A stretch of DNA of 47,722 nt, taken from NCBI GenBank assembly GCA_030650395.1, contig JAUSDY010000079.1, positions 1-47,722 on the forward strand, read 5' to 3'. The notes beneath the pieces are model-generated. The model was not told the DNA's origin and made no database searches. It worked only from the letters and a program-made list of their open reading frames with translations. Source of the DNA: Acidobacteriota bacterium (GTDB taxonomy: Bacteria; Acidobacteriota; Vicinamibacteria; Vicinamibacterales; UBA2999). The position numbers and the translations under genes are program-made. Position 1 is the first letter of the stretch, and each line of letters opens with the position of its first letter. Below, piece by piece: positions 1 to 9,748 of the stretch.

Positions 1-346
1 TGTCGGTCCGAACTCGCTCTCGTTCGCCGGACAAATGTCGCTCAGCGCATTGATCGCTGAAGCGATGGACGTCTAAGTCCGCATGGCGCCTGCGCAGCTT
101 CCGCTCCATTTGTCTCTCGGCTCACTCGAACGCTCGTCCGGACCGACACCGCTCGGCGGGGCGCGGAGAGAGGCCCTCCCGGCGTGAGCATTCGAGCGAG
201 GCGACGACAAGAATCTGTCGTCAAGTCGACCGGAGCCAACGCAGGCGTCTTGCCGTCTTTGGCGCGTCCATAGCTGGGGTGATCAATGTGGCGAGGGAGA
301 CTTGACCGCCGAGTGAGAGCGAACGCCGGGAGGGCCTCTCTCCGCG
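1..346. repeat. Diverged inverted repeat in a gene-free stretch
   Basis: No convincing gene lies in the first 428 bases. Bases 162-184 and 324-346 are a perfect 23-bp inverted repeat. The rest of the two arms also aligns: read on the minus strand, bases 1-100 match bases 235-320 on the plus strand, sharing the words GCAGGCG, CGTCCAT, GATCAATG and GAGAGCGA. The first arm also begins with a ten-base word (1-10) whose complement is at 137-147. A small hairpin (203-209 with 216-222) lies between the arms. The short open frames here come from the repeat and have no recognisable protein. What the element is remains unknown; a decayed palindromic or mobile element is the simplest reading. Confidence 0.6.
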
Positions 347-428
347 TCCCGCGTAGCGGGCGCGCGAGTTCGAGCTGCTACGCGGCAGATCCGGGGAGGA
401 TCTGCCGCGCCGGCCCACCCTTCGAACG

Positions 429-788
429 CTATTTCTTCTTGCCCGTAAAATCCGCCTGGCCCATGCCGAAATCCATCATGCCCTTCATCTCGGCGCCGTT
501 CACTTCGGCGGTCACCTTGATGTCGAGGTTGCCCTGAGGCGTCGCGACCGTGAAGGCCAGTGCCATGGTCGTGCCGGTCATGGTGCCGGCGACCGCGGTT
601 TCGCCTTGCGGGCTCGATAGCGTTCCGGTGACCTTGTCGCCGTCCTGCTTGAGCACGGCGCCGGCGGTGATGGGCCCCTCGGGCCCGTTAATCGCGAGGT
701 CCCAACTGCCCGCGACGCTGTTTTGCGCGCGAGCAGAGACCGTGAAAACCAGCCCAAGAATCAGAGCGAGCGAAATCAGTCGTGCCAT
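429..788 (-). CDS. Small secreted protein, function unknown
   Basis: A 119-residue protein with a clear signal peptide (MARLISLALILGLVFTVSARAQ). The mature part is a glycine- and threonine-rich beta-type domain (GSWDLAINGPEG, KVTGTLSSPQGE) ending in a short basic tail (TGKKK). The pattern resembles small acidobacterial proteins of the kind that carry a lipocalin-like fold, but I cannot assign a family. The start is chosen because GGAGG lies just upstream of this ATG and because it opens the signal peptide; a longer frame upstream has no such support. It is followed upstream on the same strand by the EboA-family gene with a gap of about 47 bases, so the two may be co-transcribed. Confidence 0.7.
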   Translation of the reverse strand: MARLISLALILGLVFTVSARAQNSVAGSWDLAINGPEGPITAGAVLKQDGDKVTGTLSSPQGETAVAGTMTGTTMALAFTVATPQGNLDIKVTAEVNGAEMKGMMDFGMGQADFTGKKK

Positions 789-835
789 GTGATTGCCTCC
801 GGGAAGGCTCAAACAATAGCATGGCGCGGCCATTC

Positions 836-1534
836 TCATCCTCGTTGTTTCGCCGGTTCGCCAATTGCAAGCGCGATGTCCGCCGGCACCGTGCGGCCCG
901 CGGCGGTGCGTTCGGCCGCGTAGTCGCGGGCCATTCGCGACAGCTCCGAGTTCAGGCGCGTCTCGAGGCCGACCACGCGGTCGAGCGTGATCGAATTGAA
1001 CAGCGCCTTCAGCACGAGCTGATTGAAATTGCGCTCGGGAAAATACCGCGCCGGGTACGGGTTCTCGCAGGCCAGCGCGCCGAACACCGGCACGATGTTG
1101 CTGCGGCACGCATCGATGGCGTAAGCAAGAAAGTACGCGGCTTCATCGGGCCATAGGGCGAGCGCGCGCAGCCAGCTTTGCTGCTCGCGGGCATCACCCT
1201 CTTCGAAGCACGCCACGGCGTCGTCCACGAAGGCACGTCCTGAACGGGCCGTGTGCCGGCGCCCGATCAGGATCACGGCGCGGGCCGCATCGTCCTGCGT
1301 CCAGCGCTCGAATCCGATGCCCGGCGCCACCTCTCGTAACTGCCGCAGCCCCTCGTCTTCGATGGTGAGCGCGCCGCGGCCGACGTGCAGGGCCGCGCGC
1401 GCGTAGGCGTCGAGCAGCGTCGCGCGGGAGCCGTCGGCGGGACAGGCCCGCGCGTGATCGAGCCACGCTCCGGCATCAGGAGACATGGTCGCGCGCAGCG
1501 CGCCTGAGAGTACGCGTTCAATGACGGTCAACAT
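836..1534 (-). CDS. EboA-domain protein
   Basis: A 232-residue protein whose C-terminal half carries the EboA signature: ENPYPARYFPERNFNQ, then LVLKALF, GLETRLNSELSRMARDY and ERTAAGR. The length fits the family. EboA is the first gene of the eboABCDEF cluster of cyanobacteria and other bacteria, linked to export or handling of prenylated and aromatic secondary metabolites such as scytonemin precursors; its biochemistry is not settled. Here no other ebo gene is visible. The protein is soluble, with no signal peptide, and rich in alanine helices. It is divergent from the cytochrome operon, with about 100 bases between starts. The family call is firm; the role in this organism is not known. Confidence 0.8.
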   Translation of the reverse strand: MLTVIERVLSGALRATMSPDAGAWLDHARACPADGSRATLLDAYARAALHVGRGALTIEDEGLRQLREVAPGIGFERWTQDDAARAVILIGRRHTARSGRAFVDDAVACFEEGDAREQQSWLRALALWPDEAAYFLAYAIDACRSNIVPVFGALACENPYPARYFPERNFNQLVLKALFNSITLDRVVGLETRLNSELSRMARDYAAERTAAGRTVPADIALAIGEPAKQRG

Positions 1535-1636
1535 GAAAGGGACGGCGCCCCGGCGCCAGTGACTCTAGCTGAATACGGATTACGAGGCAACGCGCGCGGG
1601 CGAGTCCGAGGGCATGTATGCTTTCCGCGTCAATCA

Positions 1637-4498
1637 ATGCGTGTCATGACCACCCTCCGGCGGCACTGGATTGCGGCGCTTGGAGTCGCGGTGGGCGCCA
1701 ACAGCGCCTACCTGGCGGCGTGGTCCGCGCCAACGTTGTTCTACTACGCCAACGTCGCACTCCACGTTGTGCTCGGCGTCGTGGCGGTGGGCGTCCTCGT
1801 TTACCTGGCATTGGCGGTCCGCCGGCGGACCTTCGGTGCCCTTCGACTGGCAGACGCGAGCCCGGGGCTCGCGTCCGCTCGCTCAGGACAGGCGGCGCTC
1901 GTGTGGATTCCCTTCGCGGCGTGCGCCGGCGTCGGCCTCTGGCTCGCATACACAGGGGCGACGCTGTCGCATCAGCGTGTGCTGGACGCACACGGCGCGC
2001 TGGCCGCTCTTGGCGCGCTGTCGCTCGCGGTGTGGTTCGGTGTGACGGCGGTTCGCGCCGGCCGCGCAAGTTCCCGCGGCCTGTTTGCCGTGGCGGCGGC
2101 GTTGCTGATCCTGGCGGTCGCCGTCCCGATCGTCGTCAAGCCGATCGTGAAACGCCGGTGGGCCGAGAGCCACCGCATTGTCAATCCGCTCACCGCACCT
2201 GTGGCGATGGACGGGGAAGGCGGCGGTCGATCCAGTCCATTTTTCCCGTCATCGGCGCGCACCAACGTGGGCGGCACGATCCCCGCGAACTTCTTCATGA
2301 CGAGCACGTCATGCGGCCGCTGCCACAAGGACATCTACGACCAGTGGCAGTCGTCGGCGCACCATTTCTCGTCGTTCAACAACCAGTGGTACCGCAAGTC
2401 GATCGAGTACATGCAGGACGTCGTCGGCACACAGCCGTCGAAATGGTGCGCCGGGTGCCACGACCACGCGGTGTTTTTCAACGGCCGCTTCGATCGTCCG
2501 ATCAAGGAGCAGATCGACACGCCCGAAGCGCAGGCCGGGCTCGCCTGCACGTCTTGCCATTCCATCGTGCACGTCGGCAGCTCGATGGGGCAGGGCGACT
2601 TTACCGTCGAGTATCCGCCGATGCACGACCTCGCGGTCAGCGACAACCCGGTGCTGATGCGCGCGCACGATGCGCTGCTCTATCTGTCGCCCGAGCCTCA
2701 CCGCAATACGTTCATGAAGCCGTTTCACCGCGACCAGACGGCCGAGTTCTGCTCGAGCTGTCATAAGGTCCACCTCGATCTACCGGTGAACAGCTACCGC
2801 TGGTTCCGCGGCTTCAACGACTACGACAACTGGCAGGCGTCGGCGGTGTCAGGGCAGGGCGCGCGGTCGTTCTATTACCCGCCCAAACCGCAACGCTGCG
2901 CGGATTGCCACATGCCGCTGGTGGCGTCGAACGACCCGGCAGCCAAGGACGGCAAGGTCCGATCGCATCGGTTTCCCGGCGCCAACACCGCGCTGCCGTT
3001 CGTCAATCGCGATCCGGTGCAGCTCAAGACCGTGCAGGATTTCTTGCGCGACGGGCAGATTTCGGTGGATGTGTTTGGCATCGCGCGCGGTGCCGCGCCG
3101 GAGGCGATTGAAGTGAGAGGGGCCCGCGCCGCCGAGCCGCAGATCGCCAGCACCTTCGCGGTGGGCGAGGAATCGGCGCAGTTCGGCGCCGCCGCGGTGC
3201 TGGCGCCTGCGGTCGATGTGATCGCGCCGCTCGACAAAGTCACGGCCACGGTGAGGCGTGGCGAATCGGTGCGTGTCGAAGTCGTCGTGCGCACGCGCAA
3301 GGTCGGACATTTCTTCCCTGGCGGAACCGTGGACGCGTTCGATGTCTGGGTCGATCTCGAGGCGGTGGACGATCGCGGCCGCGTGATCCTCCACAGCGGC
3401 GCGGTGGCCGACGGCGGCAAGGGCCCGGTCGATCCAGCCGCGCATTTTTATCGCAGCCTGCAGCTCGACGACCACGGCAACCCGATCAACAAGCGCAATG
3501 CATGGATGACGAGATCGGTGGCCTACGTCCGGCTCATTCCTCCGGGAGCGGCCGACACGGTGCACTATCGACTGCAGATTCCTGAAGACGTGGGCGATCG
3601 CATTTACCTGCGCGCCAAGGTGAACTACCGCAAGTTTGCGTGGTGGAACACGCAGTGGGCGTACGCCGGCGTCCGCGACCCATCGAACCCGGCGCCAGAC
3701 GTGACGCGCTCGCACGACGATGGCAAGTGGGTGTTCAGCGGCGACACCTCGAAGGTGTCGGGCAGCATCAAGGCCATTCCGGACATTCCCACCACGGTGA
3801 TGGCGCAAGCGGAGTCAACGCTGGTCGTCGCGGCCAGGGGAGCGGCAATACCCGAGGTGAAGCCGTACCTCGACGCCTCGGTCCGCGAGCGGTGGAACGA
3901 CTACGGGATTGGCTTGCTGCTCCAGGGCGATCTGAGGGGCGCCGAGGCGGCGTTCATGAAGGTCGTGGCGATGGAGCCAGGCTATGCCGACGGCCCCGTC
4001 AACGTCGCGCGCGTGCACATCCAGGAAGGCAACATGGCCGCTGCCATGCCGATGCTGGAGCGGGCGCTCAAGATCGATCCCGCCCTGGCCAAGACGCATT
4101 ACTTCATGGGCACGGCGTTGAAGACGCTCGGCCGCTATGAGGAAGCCCTTACGCATCTGCAGACCGCCGCAGCGCAGTACCCGCGCGATCGCGTGGTGCT
4201 GGGGCAGATCGGCCGGGTCCAGTTTCTTCAACGCCAATTCAAAGACGCCATCGCCAGCTTCGAGCGCGTCCTCGCGGTCGATCCGGAAGATCTGCTGGCC
4301 CACTACAACCTGATGCTCTGCTACCAGGGCCTCGGCAACACCGAGGCGGCCGCGCGCGAGCAGGCGCTGTACTTGCGATTCAAGGCCGACGAGTCGGCAC
4401 AGGCGATCACCGGTCTGTTCCGCCTCAAGTCAGCCGACGACAACAACGAGCGGCAGCAAGTGCACGAACATAGCAGTAGAAGCATGAGAAAGGACTAA
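1637..4498 (+). CDS. Membrane-anchored five-heme cytochrome c with TPR domain
   Basis: A protein of about 953 residues with three parts. The first 200 residues hold about five hydrophobic helices. Next comes a cytochrome c554-type region with five CxxCH heme motifs: CGRCH (about residue 226), CAGCH (271), CTSCH (304), CSSCH (372) and CADCH (421). A beta-rich region follows, and the last 200 residues are tetratricopeptide repeats. It would be anchored in the inner membrane with hemes in the periplasm and act in electron transfer; the partner is unknown. The start is uncertain: a GTG at 1559 gives 26 more residues, but the ATG at 1637 leads directly into the first helix. It is the first gene of an operon; the next gene begins 3 bases after its stop. 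Confidence 0.85.
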   Translation: MRVMTTLRRHWIAALGVAVGANSAYLAAWSAPTLFYYANVALHVVLGVVAVGVLVYLALAVRRRTFGALRLADASPGLASARSGQAALVWIPFAACAGVGLWLAYTGATLSHQRVLDAHGALAALGALSLAVWFGVTAVRAGRASSRGLFAVAAALLILAVAVPIVVKPIVKRRWAESHRIVNPLTAPVAMDGEGGGRSSPFFPSSARTNVGGTIPANFFMTSTSCGRCHKDIYDQWQSSAHHFSSFNNQWYRKSIEYMQDVVGTQPSKWCAGCHDHAVFFNGRFDRPIKEQIDTPEAQAGLACTSCHSIVHVGSSMGQGDFTVEYPPMHDLAVSDNPVLMRAHDALLYLSPEPHRNTFMKPFHRDQTAEFCSSCHKVHLDLPVNSYRWFRGFNDYDNWQASAVSGQGARSFYYPPKPQRCADCHMPLVASNDPAAKDGKVRSHRFPGANTALPFVNRDPVQLKTVQDFLRDGQISVDVFGIARGAAPEAIEVRGARAAEPQIASTFAVGEESAQFGAAAVLAPAVDVIAPLDKVTATVRRGESVRVEVVVRTRKVGHFFPGGTVDAFDVWVDLEAVDDRGRVILHSGAVADGGKGPVDPAAHFYRSLQLDDHGNPINKRNAWMTRSVAYVRLIPPGAADTVHYRLQIPEDVGDRIYLRAKVNYRKFAWWNTQWAYAGVRDPSNPAPDVTRSHDDGKWVFSGDTSKVSGSIKAIPDIPTTVMAQAESTLVVAARGAAIPEVKPYLDASVRERWNDYGIGLLLQGDLRGAEAAFMKVVAMEPGYADGPVNVARVHIQEGNMAAAMPMLERALKIDPALAKTHYFMGTALKTLGRYEEALTHLQTAAAQYPRDRVVLGQIGRVQFLQRQFKDAIASFERVLAVDPEDLLAHYNLMLCYQGLGNTEAAAREQALYLRFKADESAQAITGLFRLKSADDNNERQQVHEHSSRSMRKD

Positions 4499-4501
4499 GC
4501 C

Positions 4502-6187
4502 GTGCGACCGTCACTCGCACTGACCACCGCGCTGCTGGCCGCCTTCGCCGTCGTCCGCATGCCCGCGGCAGCGCCGCCGCCGGCATTCACTGACGTCACG
4601 GCGGCCGCCGGCGTCACCTTCGTCCACACCAACGGCGCGTTCGGCAAGAAGTACCTGCCCGAAACAATCGGCTCGGGCGTCGTCGTCTTCGACATCGACG
4701 CGGATGGCTGGAACGACGCGCTGTTCGTGAATTCCGCCCACTGGCCCGGGCGCGGCGGCGCGCGGACCACGGCCGCGCTGTACAAGAACAACCGCGGCTC
4801 GCTGAGCGATGTGACGAAAGGCTCAGGGCTCGACGTCGAGCTCTACGGCATCGGCGGCGCTGCCGGCGACTTCGACAACGATGGCCAGGTCGACGTCTAC
4901 GTCACGGCACTCTCAGGCAATCGCCTGTTCCGCAATCTCGGCGGCGGGAAGTTCGCCGACGTCACGAAGGCGGCCGGCGTTGCAAGCGGCGGCTTTTCGA
5001 CCAGCGCGCTGTGGTTCGACTACGACACGGATGGCCGGCTCGATCTGTTCGTGGCCCACTACGTCGACTGGAGCATCGAGAACGATCTGTTCTGCACGAT
5101 CGACGGCAAGAACAAGTCGTACTGCACGCCCGAATCGTACAAGGGCCAGAGTCCGACGCTGTTTCACAATCGTGGCAACGGTAGGTTTGAAGATGTCACG
5201 AAGGCGGCCGGGCTTGTCGATCCGGCGTCGAAGGGCCTGGGCGTGGCCATGCTCGACTACGACGGCGACGGCCGTATGGATCTGTTCGTGGCCAACGACA
5301 CGGAACCCAATCGCCTGTTTCGCAATCGCGGCAATGGCACCTTCGTCGACGTCGCCATCGGCGCCGGAGTCGCGTTGAGCGAAGCGGGCGTCGCGCGCGC
5401 GGGTATGGGGGTCGATGCCGTGGACTACGATGGGTCGGGGCGGCCGAGCCTCGTCATCGGCAACTTCTCAAACGAAATGATGGCGCTCTACCACAACGAG
5501 GGCACGGGGATTTTCATCGACGAGGCGCCGAGATCCGCGATCGGCCGCACCTCGCTGCTGACGCTCACGTTCGGGTGCTTCTTCTTTGATTACGACCTCG
5601 ACGGCCGCCCCGACATCTTCGCGGCCAATGGGCACGTCGCCGATGACATCGAGCGGCTGCAGTCGCGCGTGACCTACGCGCAACGGCCGCAGCTGTTTCG
5701 CAACGTCGGGAAAAAAGGATTCGACGCCGTAGAGCCGCGGGCGGCCGGACTGCAGCAGCCTCTCGTGGCGCGTGGCGCCGCCTACGCCGACTACGACAAC
5801 GATGGCGATCTCGATATGTTCGTCACGACCAACCGCGGGCCGGCGCGGCTCTTCCGCAACAACAGCGAGCCCGCCAGTCATGTCCTGCGGGTACAGACGA
5901 TCGGCACTTCGTCCAATCGCGACGGGATTGGCGCGCGGGTCGAGCTGCAACTGGCCGGCGGATCGAAGCCGTGGCAGGTCGTCAAGACCGGGTCGAGTTA
6001 CGCATCGCAAAGCGAGCTGGCGCTGACGTTCGGTCTCGGGGCGGTCACGTCCGTCAACAGCATCCGCGTCACCTGGCCCAACGGCAAGAGCGAAGTCACC
6101 GGCGCCATCAAGGCCGACCAGACGGTGACGCTGAAGGAGGGTGCCGGCGTGTTGCGAACGGTGCCCATCCAGCGCGGGACGCGCTGA
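4502..6187 (+). CDS. CRTAC1-family FG-GAP protein with ASPIC/UnbV domain
   Basis: A secreted 561-residue protein. After a signal peptide (ALTTALLAAFAVVRMPAAA) come seven DxDxDG-type loops such as DIDADGWND, DFDNDGQVD, DYDGDGRMD and DYDNDGDLD. These are the calcium-binding signatures of FG-GAP/VCBS blades and predict a beta-propeller. The last 100 residues contain an ASPIC/UnbV domain (SNRDGIGARVELQLAGG, FGLGAV, VTWPNGKSE). Such proteins are frequent in Acidobacteriota and Planctomycetota beside multiheme cytochromes; the molecular role is not established. The GTG start is preceded by GAAAGGA and lies 3 bases after the cytochrome stop codon, so translation is probably coupled. Confidence 0.88.
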   Translation: MRPSLALTTALLAAFAVVRMPAAAPPPAFTDVTAAAGVTFVHTNGAFGKKYLPETIGSGVVVFDIDADGWNDALFVNSAHWPGRGGARTTAALYKNNRGSLSDVTKGSGLDVELYGIGGAAGDFDNDGQVDVYVTALSGNRLFRNLGGGKFADVTKAAGVASGGFSTSALWFDYDTDGRLDLFVAHYVDWSIENDLFCTIDGKNKSYCTPESYKGQSPTLFHNRGNGRFEDVTKAAGLVDPASKGLGVAMLDYDGDGRMDLFVANDTEPNRLFRNRGNGTFVDVAIGAGVALSEAGVARAGMGVDAVDYDGSGRPSLVIGNFSNEMMALYHNEGTGIFIDEAPRSAIGRTSLLTLTFGCFFFDYDLDGRPDIFAANGHVADDIERLQSRVTYAQRPQLFRNVGKKGFDAVEPRAAGLQQPLVARGAAYADYDNDGDLDMFVTTNRGPARLFRNNSEPASHVLRVQTIGTSSNRDGIGARVELQLAGGSKPWQVVKTGSSYASQSELALTFGLGAVTSVNSIRVTWPNGKSEVTGAIKADQTVTLKEGAGVLRTVPIQRGTR

Positions 6188-6188
6188 T

Positions 6189-9100
6189 ATGCGTCGCGTC
6201 GCAGTGCTTGGCGCCGTGCTCATCGCGTTGGCGCTCGTCGCGGGCTCGATGGGCGTGTTCAGGCGCTCGCCGGCATCGCCCGTAGCGCCAGCGGCCAACG
6301 CTGACCGCGAGCGCGCCTACCGCAGTAACAACCTTGGCGTGGCGTTGCTCGAGCGATTCAATTACGAAGGCGCCGCCGGGGCGTTTCGCGAAGCGCTTCG
6401 GATCGATCCTGGCGTCGCCATCGCACGCCTCAATCTGAGCATCGCCCTTTACTATCTTCCCGACCTCGAGGGTGCCGCGCGCGAGGCCACGGCGGCGGCC
6501 TCGCTGCTTCCGTCGGCGCCGCAGCCGCCATACGTGCTCGGCTTGATCGCGCGTGCCGACAACCGCGACGAAGACGCGATGCGATTCTTCGAGCGCGTCC
6601 GGCAAATGGATCCAGCCGATGTCGGGACGGCGATCAACCTCGCCCAAATCCTCCTGCAAGGTCGCAACTACAGCGAGGCGATCGCCACGCTGCGCCCCCT
6701 CGTCTTCGACGAGCCGTACAACGTGACGGCCACCTATAACCTGGGGCTCGCGCTGAGCCGCGCTGGTCAAGCCGAAGAGGGCCGGCGGCTCATGGAGCGG
6801 TCGCAAGTGGTGCGTGACAGCGGTTACGGAACGACGTTGTCGAACGGCTATATGGAGCAGGGCCGCTACGCCGAAGGGGTCGCGTCAACTGGCGCCGAGC
6901 CGGAACTGGTTGATGGCGCGACGCCCCCGGCGGGGTTCACGCCGGCGCCGCCGCTCGGCGTTGCGGCGACAGGTGATGTGACGACGTCGCCGTTTGGCCG
7001 GCAGTACGCGCCCGCAGATCTGTCGGACGAAGGACTTCGTGGCATCGCGGCGGGCCTCGGCGGCGGACTGACGCTCGCCGATATCGATCGCAACGGATCG
7101 CTCGACCTGATCGTGGTGTCTTCCGGTGGACAGCGCGTCTGGCGCAACGACGGGCGCGGGGCGTTCACGGATGTAACGAGCGAATCAGGTCTTGCGGCCG
7201 CGCCCGCGGGCGCCGTCGGCCTCGGATGCGTCGCCGCGGATGTCGACAACGACGGCCTGCCGGATCTCTTCGTCCTCCGTTACGGCGCAAGCAGCCTGTA
7301 TCACAACGACGGCAACGGACATTTTTCGGATGTCACCGCGCGAGCGGGGCTGGCGCCGTACCCCTCGCTGCCCGGCGCCGCCGCGCTGGCCGACATCGAT
7401 CACGACGGCGATCTGGATATTGCGATCGCCGGGCTCGCAGACCTCCGCGGATCCCGCGCGCTGGGCCGCACGCTAACCTTTCCGGACGACTTCGCCGCCG
7501 CCCCCATGCAGCTGCACCGTAACAACGGCGACGGCACGTTCAGCGACATCACGCGGCAGGCCGGCTTCGACGCGCTCACGCGGGCGATGGCGATCCTTCC
7601 CACCGATTTCGATAATCGCCGCGACATCGATCTGCTGATCGTCAATCGCACCGGTGCGCCCCTGCTGTTCAAGAACCAGCGCGACGGCACGTTCCACAAC
7701 GCCGCGCAAGACACCGGGCTCGCGGCCGCCGTGCGCGACGGCGACCGGATCACCAGCGTCGCGACCGGCGACACCAACAAGGACGATGCGCCGGATTTTG
7801 TGATCGGGCGGGCCGGCGCGCCGAGCGTGTTGATTCGAAGCGACGGACGCGGCCGCTTCACTGCCGAAACGATCGAAGGCACGGGCGATGCGGTCGCCTC
7901 ACAGGTATTCGATTACGACAACGACGGCCTGCTTGATGTCGTGTCGTGGTCTGCCACGGGACCGCGCGTGATTCGAAACGCCGGCAGCCGCTGGGTCGAT
8001 GTGACGCCGGCGGCGACGGCCGGTGTCGCGCCGAGCGCTGAAGCGGTTCCGCTGTCGTCGCGCATGCTCGCCGCAGCCGATGTGAACGGCGACGGCGCTG
8101 CCGACATGCTCGCGGGCAGCCGCGGTGGATCCGTCACGGTCTGGCGCAACAGCGGTGACGCGAGAAATGCGTTTCTTCGCGTCGCTCTGCGCGGCCGCGT
8201 CAGCAACCGTTCGGGGGCTGGCGCGAAAGTTCAGGTTCGCGCCGGCAGCTTGATCGCACGGCTCGAGACGTCGGCATCGACGCCGGCCGCCGCGCCTGCG
8301 GGCGTACTGTTTGGCCTCGGCCGCCGGCCGGGCGCTGACGTCGTGCGAGTGCTGTGGCCTTCGGGAGTCCTGCAGGCTGAGTTTCCGGTGACGCAGGAAA
8401 TCACGATCGAAGAGCTCGATCGCAAGCCCTCTTCCTGTCCTTTCCTTTACACCTGGAACGGCGAGCGCTTTGAGTTCGTGACCGATTTCATGGGCGGGGG
8501 CGAGCTGGGCGCGTGGCAACCGCCCGGCCCGGCGTCGCGGCCGGACCCGGTCGAGTACGTCCGCATCCGCGGCGATCAATTGCGGGCAAAGGACGGGCGC
8601 TACGAGATCCGCGTGACCAACGAGCTCGAAGAGACACTGTTCGTCGATCGGCTGCAGCTGCTATCGGTCGCGCACCCGATCGGCGTTGGCGTGTTTCCAA
8701 ATGAGGGCATGACGGTTCCGCCCAAGCCGTTCCGGCTCTACGCGGTGACGGATCAAGCATCGCCGGTGAGTGCGGTCGACGATCATGGTCACGTCGTAAC
8801 GGCGAAGCTCGCGCACGTCGACCGGCAGTACCCGGACGACTTCCAATTGAAAGCCTTTCGCGGCTACGCGGATGATCACACGCTGACGCTGGACCTTGGC
8901 GCCGTGACGGGGCCGTCGGTGCTGCTGATGACGGGGTGGACCGATTACGCGTTTTCGAGCGACAACCTGGCCGCGCACCAGGCCGGGCTCGCGTTGTTGC
9001 CGCCCGCGCTCGAGGTGAAGGACGCTGCAGGAAAGTGGCGCACCGCGATTGCCGACATCGGCATTCCCGTCGGACGTCCCCAGACCATCGTCGCCGACCT

Positions 9101-9740
9101 CAGCACTGTTCTTCGGCCCGGCGAGCACGAAGTGCGCATTCGCACCAACATGCGGATCTATTGGGATCGGATCGCCGTCGCCCGTCTCGCCTCGTCTCCC
9201 GAACCGGCAAGCAGCGTTGGCGTGTTGGCTGCGCGGCTGCACGAGCGTGGCTTCTCGCTGCCGCTCAAGCCCGACGGCAAGGAGCCGGAAACCTACGACT
9301 ATTCCCGCGTCACGGCCCGCTCTCCGTGGAAGACGATGGCCGGGCGGTTCACGCGTGCCGGCGATGTGGCGCAGCTACTGGCCGGCGCCGACGACATGTT
9401 CGTGATCTCCAAGCCGGGTGACGAGATCACCCTGAGCTTCGACGCGGCCACAGACGCGGCGTTACCCGCCGGCTGGACGCGGACGTTCCTGCTCATGTCT
9501 GACGGCTTCAGCAAGGAAATGGACATCAACTCGGCGAGCCCCGATCGCGTCGAGCCGCTGCCGTTTCATGCGATGACGCGCTATCCGCCGCCCGCCGAGC
9601 AGCGCTACCCGGACTCCGCCGCTCACCGTGACTATCGTGAGCGATACAACTCACGTGCGTGGTGGCCGCTCCTCCACCCCACCACGCAAAGTCCGCGTGG
9701 CGGGGGCCCCGGCCTGCCGCCAATTATTAAGAAAAACTAG
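6189..9740 (+). CDS. Large TPR / FG-GAP / ASPIC-UnbV protein
   Basis: A protein of about 1183 residues with an N-terminal signal anchor (VAVLGAVLIALALVAGSMGVF). Residues about 40-235 are TPRs, about 275-650 are FG-GAP/VCBS blades (DIDRNGSLD, DVDNDGLPD, DIDHDGDLD, DYDNDGLLD), and about 660-735 an ASPIC/UnbV domain. The remaining 440 residues begin at SCPFLYTWNGERFEFVTDFM and form a beta-rich region found in similar large proteins. The ATG follows the previous stop codon by one base; the upstream GTG at 6141 lies inside the previous gene and is rejected. The last 25 residues include a peptide made by a palindromic element (LHPTTQSPRGGGPG), so the native C-terminus may have been altered. The function is unknown; it is in the cytochrome operon. 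Confidence 0.85.
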   Translation: MRRVAVLGAVLIALALVAGSMGVFRRSPASPVAPAANADRERAYRSNNLGVALLERFNYEGAAGAFREALRIDPGVAIARLNLSIALYYLPDLEGAAREATAAASLLPSAPQPPYVLGLIARADNRDEDAMRFFERVRQMDPADVGTAINLAQILLQGRNYSEAIATLRPLVFDEPYNVTATYNLGLALSRAGQAEEGRRLMERSQVVRDSGYGTTLSNGYMEQGRYAEGVASTGAEPELVDGATPPAGFTPAPPLGVAATGDVTTSPFGRQYAPADLSDEGLRGIAAGLGGGLTLADIDRNGSLDLIVVSSGGQRVWRNDGRGAFTDVTSESGLAAAPAGAVGLGCVAADVDNDGLPDLFVLRYGASSLYHNDGNGHFSDVTARAGLAPYPSLPGAAALADIDHDGDLDIAIAGLADLRGSRALGRTLTFPDDFAAAPMQLHRNNGDGTFSDITRQAGFDALTRAMAILPTDFDNRRDIDLLIVNRTGAPLLFKNQRDGTFHNAAQDTGLAAAVRDGDRITSVATGDTNKDDAPDFVIGRAGAPSVLIRSDGRGRFTAETIEGTGDAVASQVFDYDNDGLLDVVSWSATGPRVIRNAGSRWVDVTPAATAGVAPSAEAVPLSSRMLAAADVNGDGAADMLAGSRGGSVTVWRNSGDARNAFLRVALRGRVSNRSGAGAKVQVRAGSLIARLETSASTPAAAPAGVLFGLGRRPGADVVRVLWPSGVLQAEFPVTQEITIEELDRKPSSCPFLYTWNGERFEFVTDFMGGGELGAWQPPGPASRPDPVEYVRIRGDQLRAKDGRYEIRVTNELEETLFVDRLQLLSVAHPIGVGVFPNEGMTVPPKPFRLYAVTDQASPVSAVDDHGHVVTAKLAHVDRQYPDDFQLKAFRGYADDHTLTLDLGAVTGPSVLLMTGWTDYAFSSDNLAAHQAGLALLPPALEVKDAAGKWRTAIADIGIPVGRPQTIVADLSTVLRPGEHEVRIRTNMRIYWDRIAVARLASSPEPASSVGVLAARLHERGFSLPLKPDGKEPETYDYSRVTARSPWKTMAGRFTRAGDVAQLLAGADDMFVISKPGDEITLSFDAATDAALPAGWTRTFLLMSDGFSKEMDINSASPDRVEPLPFHAMTRYPPPAEQRYPDSAAHRDYRERYNSRAWWPLLHPTTQSPRGGGPGLPPIIKKN
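9673..9712 (-). repeat. Palindromic element, family I, inside a coding region
   Basis: Forty bases with a hairpin stem (CCACGC, seven-base loop, GCGTGG, extended by the flanking CCCC and GGGG runs). It matches the complement of 39806-39845 at 37 of 40 positions. It is read in frame near the C-terminus of the TPR/FG-GAP protein as PTTQSPRGGGPG. Confidence 0.75.
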
Positions 9741-9748
9741 AAGAAGCA

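Noticed and set aside
42-418. Two short minus-strand frames in the first 420 bases
   Set aside because: They are formed by the inverted repeat, have no ribosome sites and no family match.
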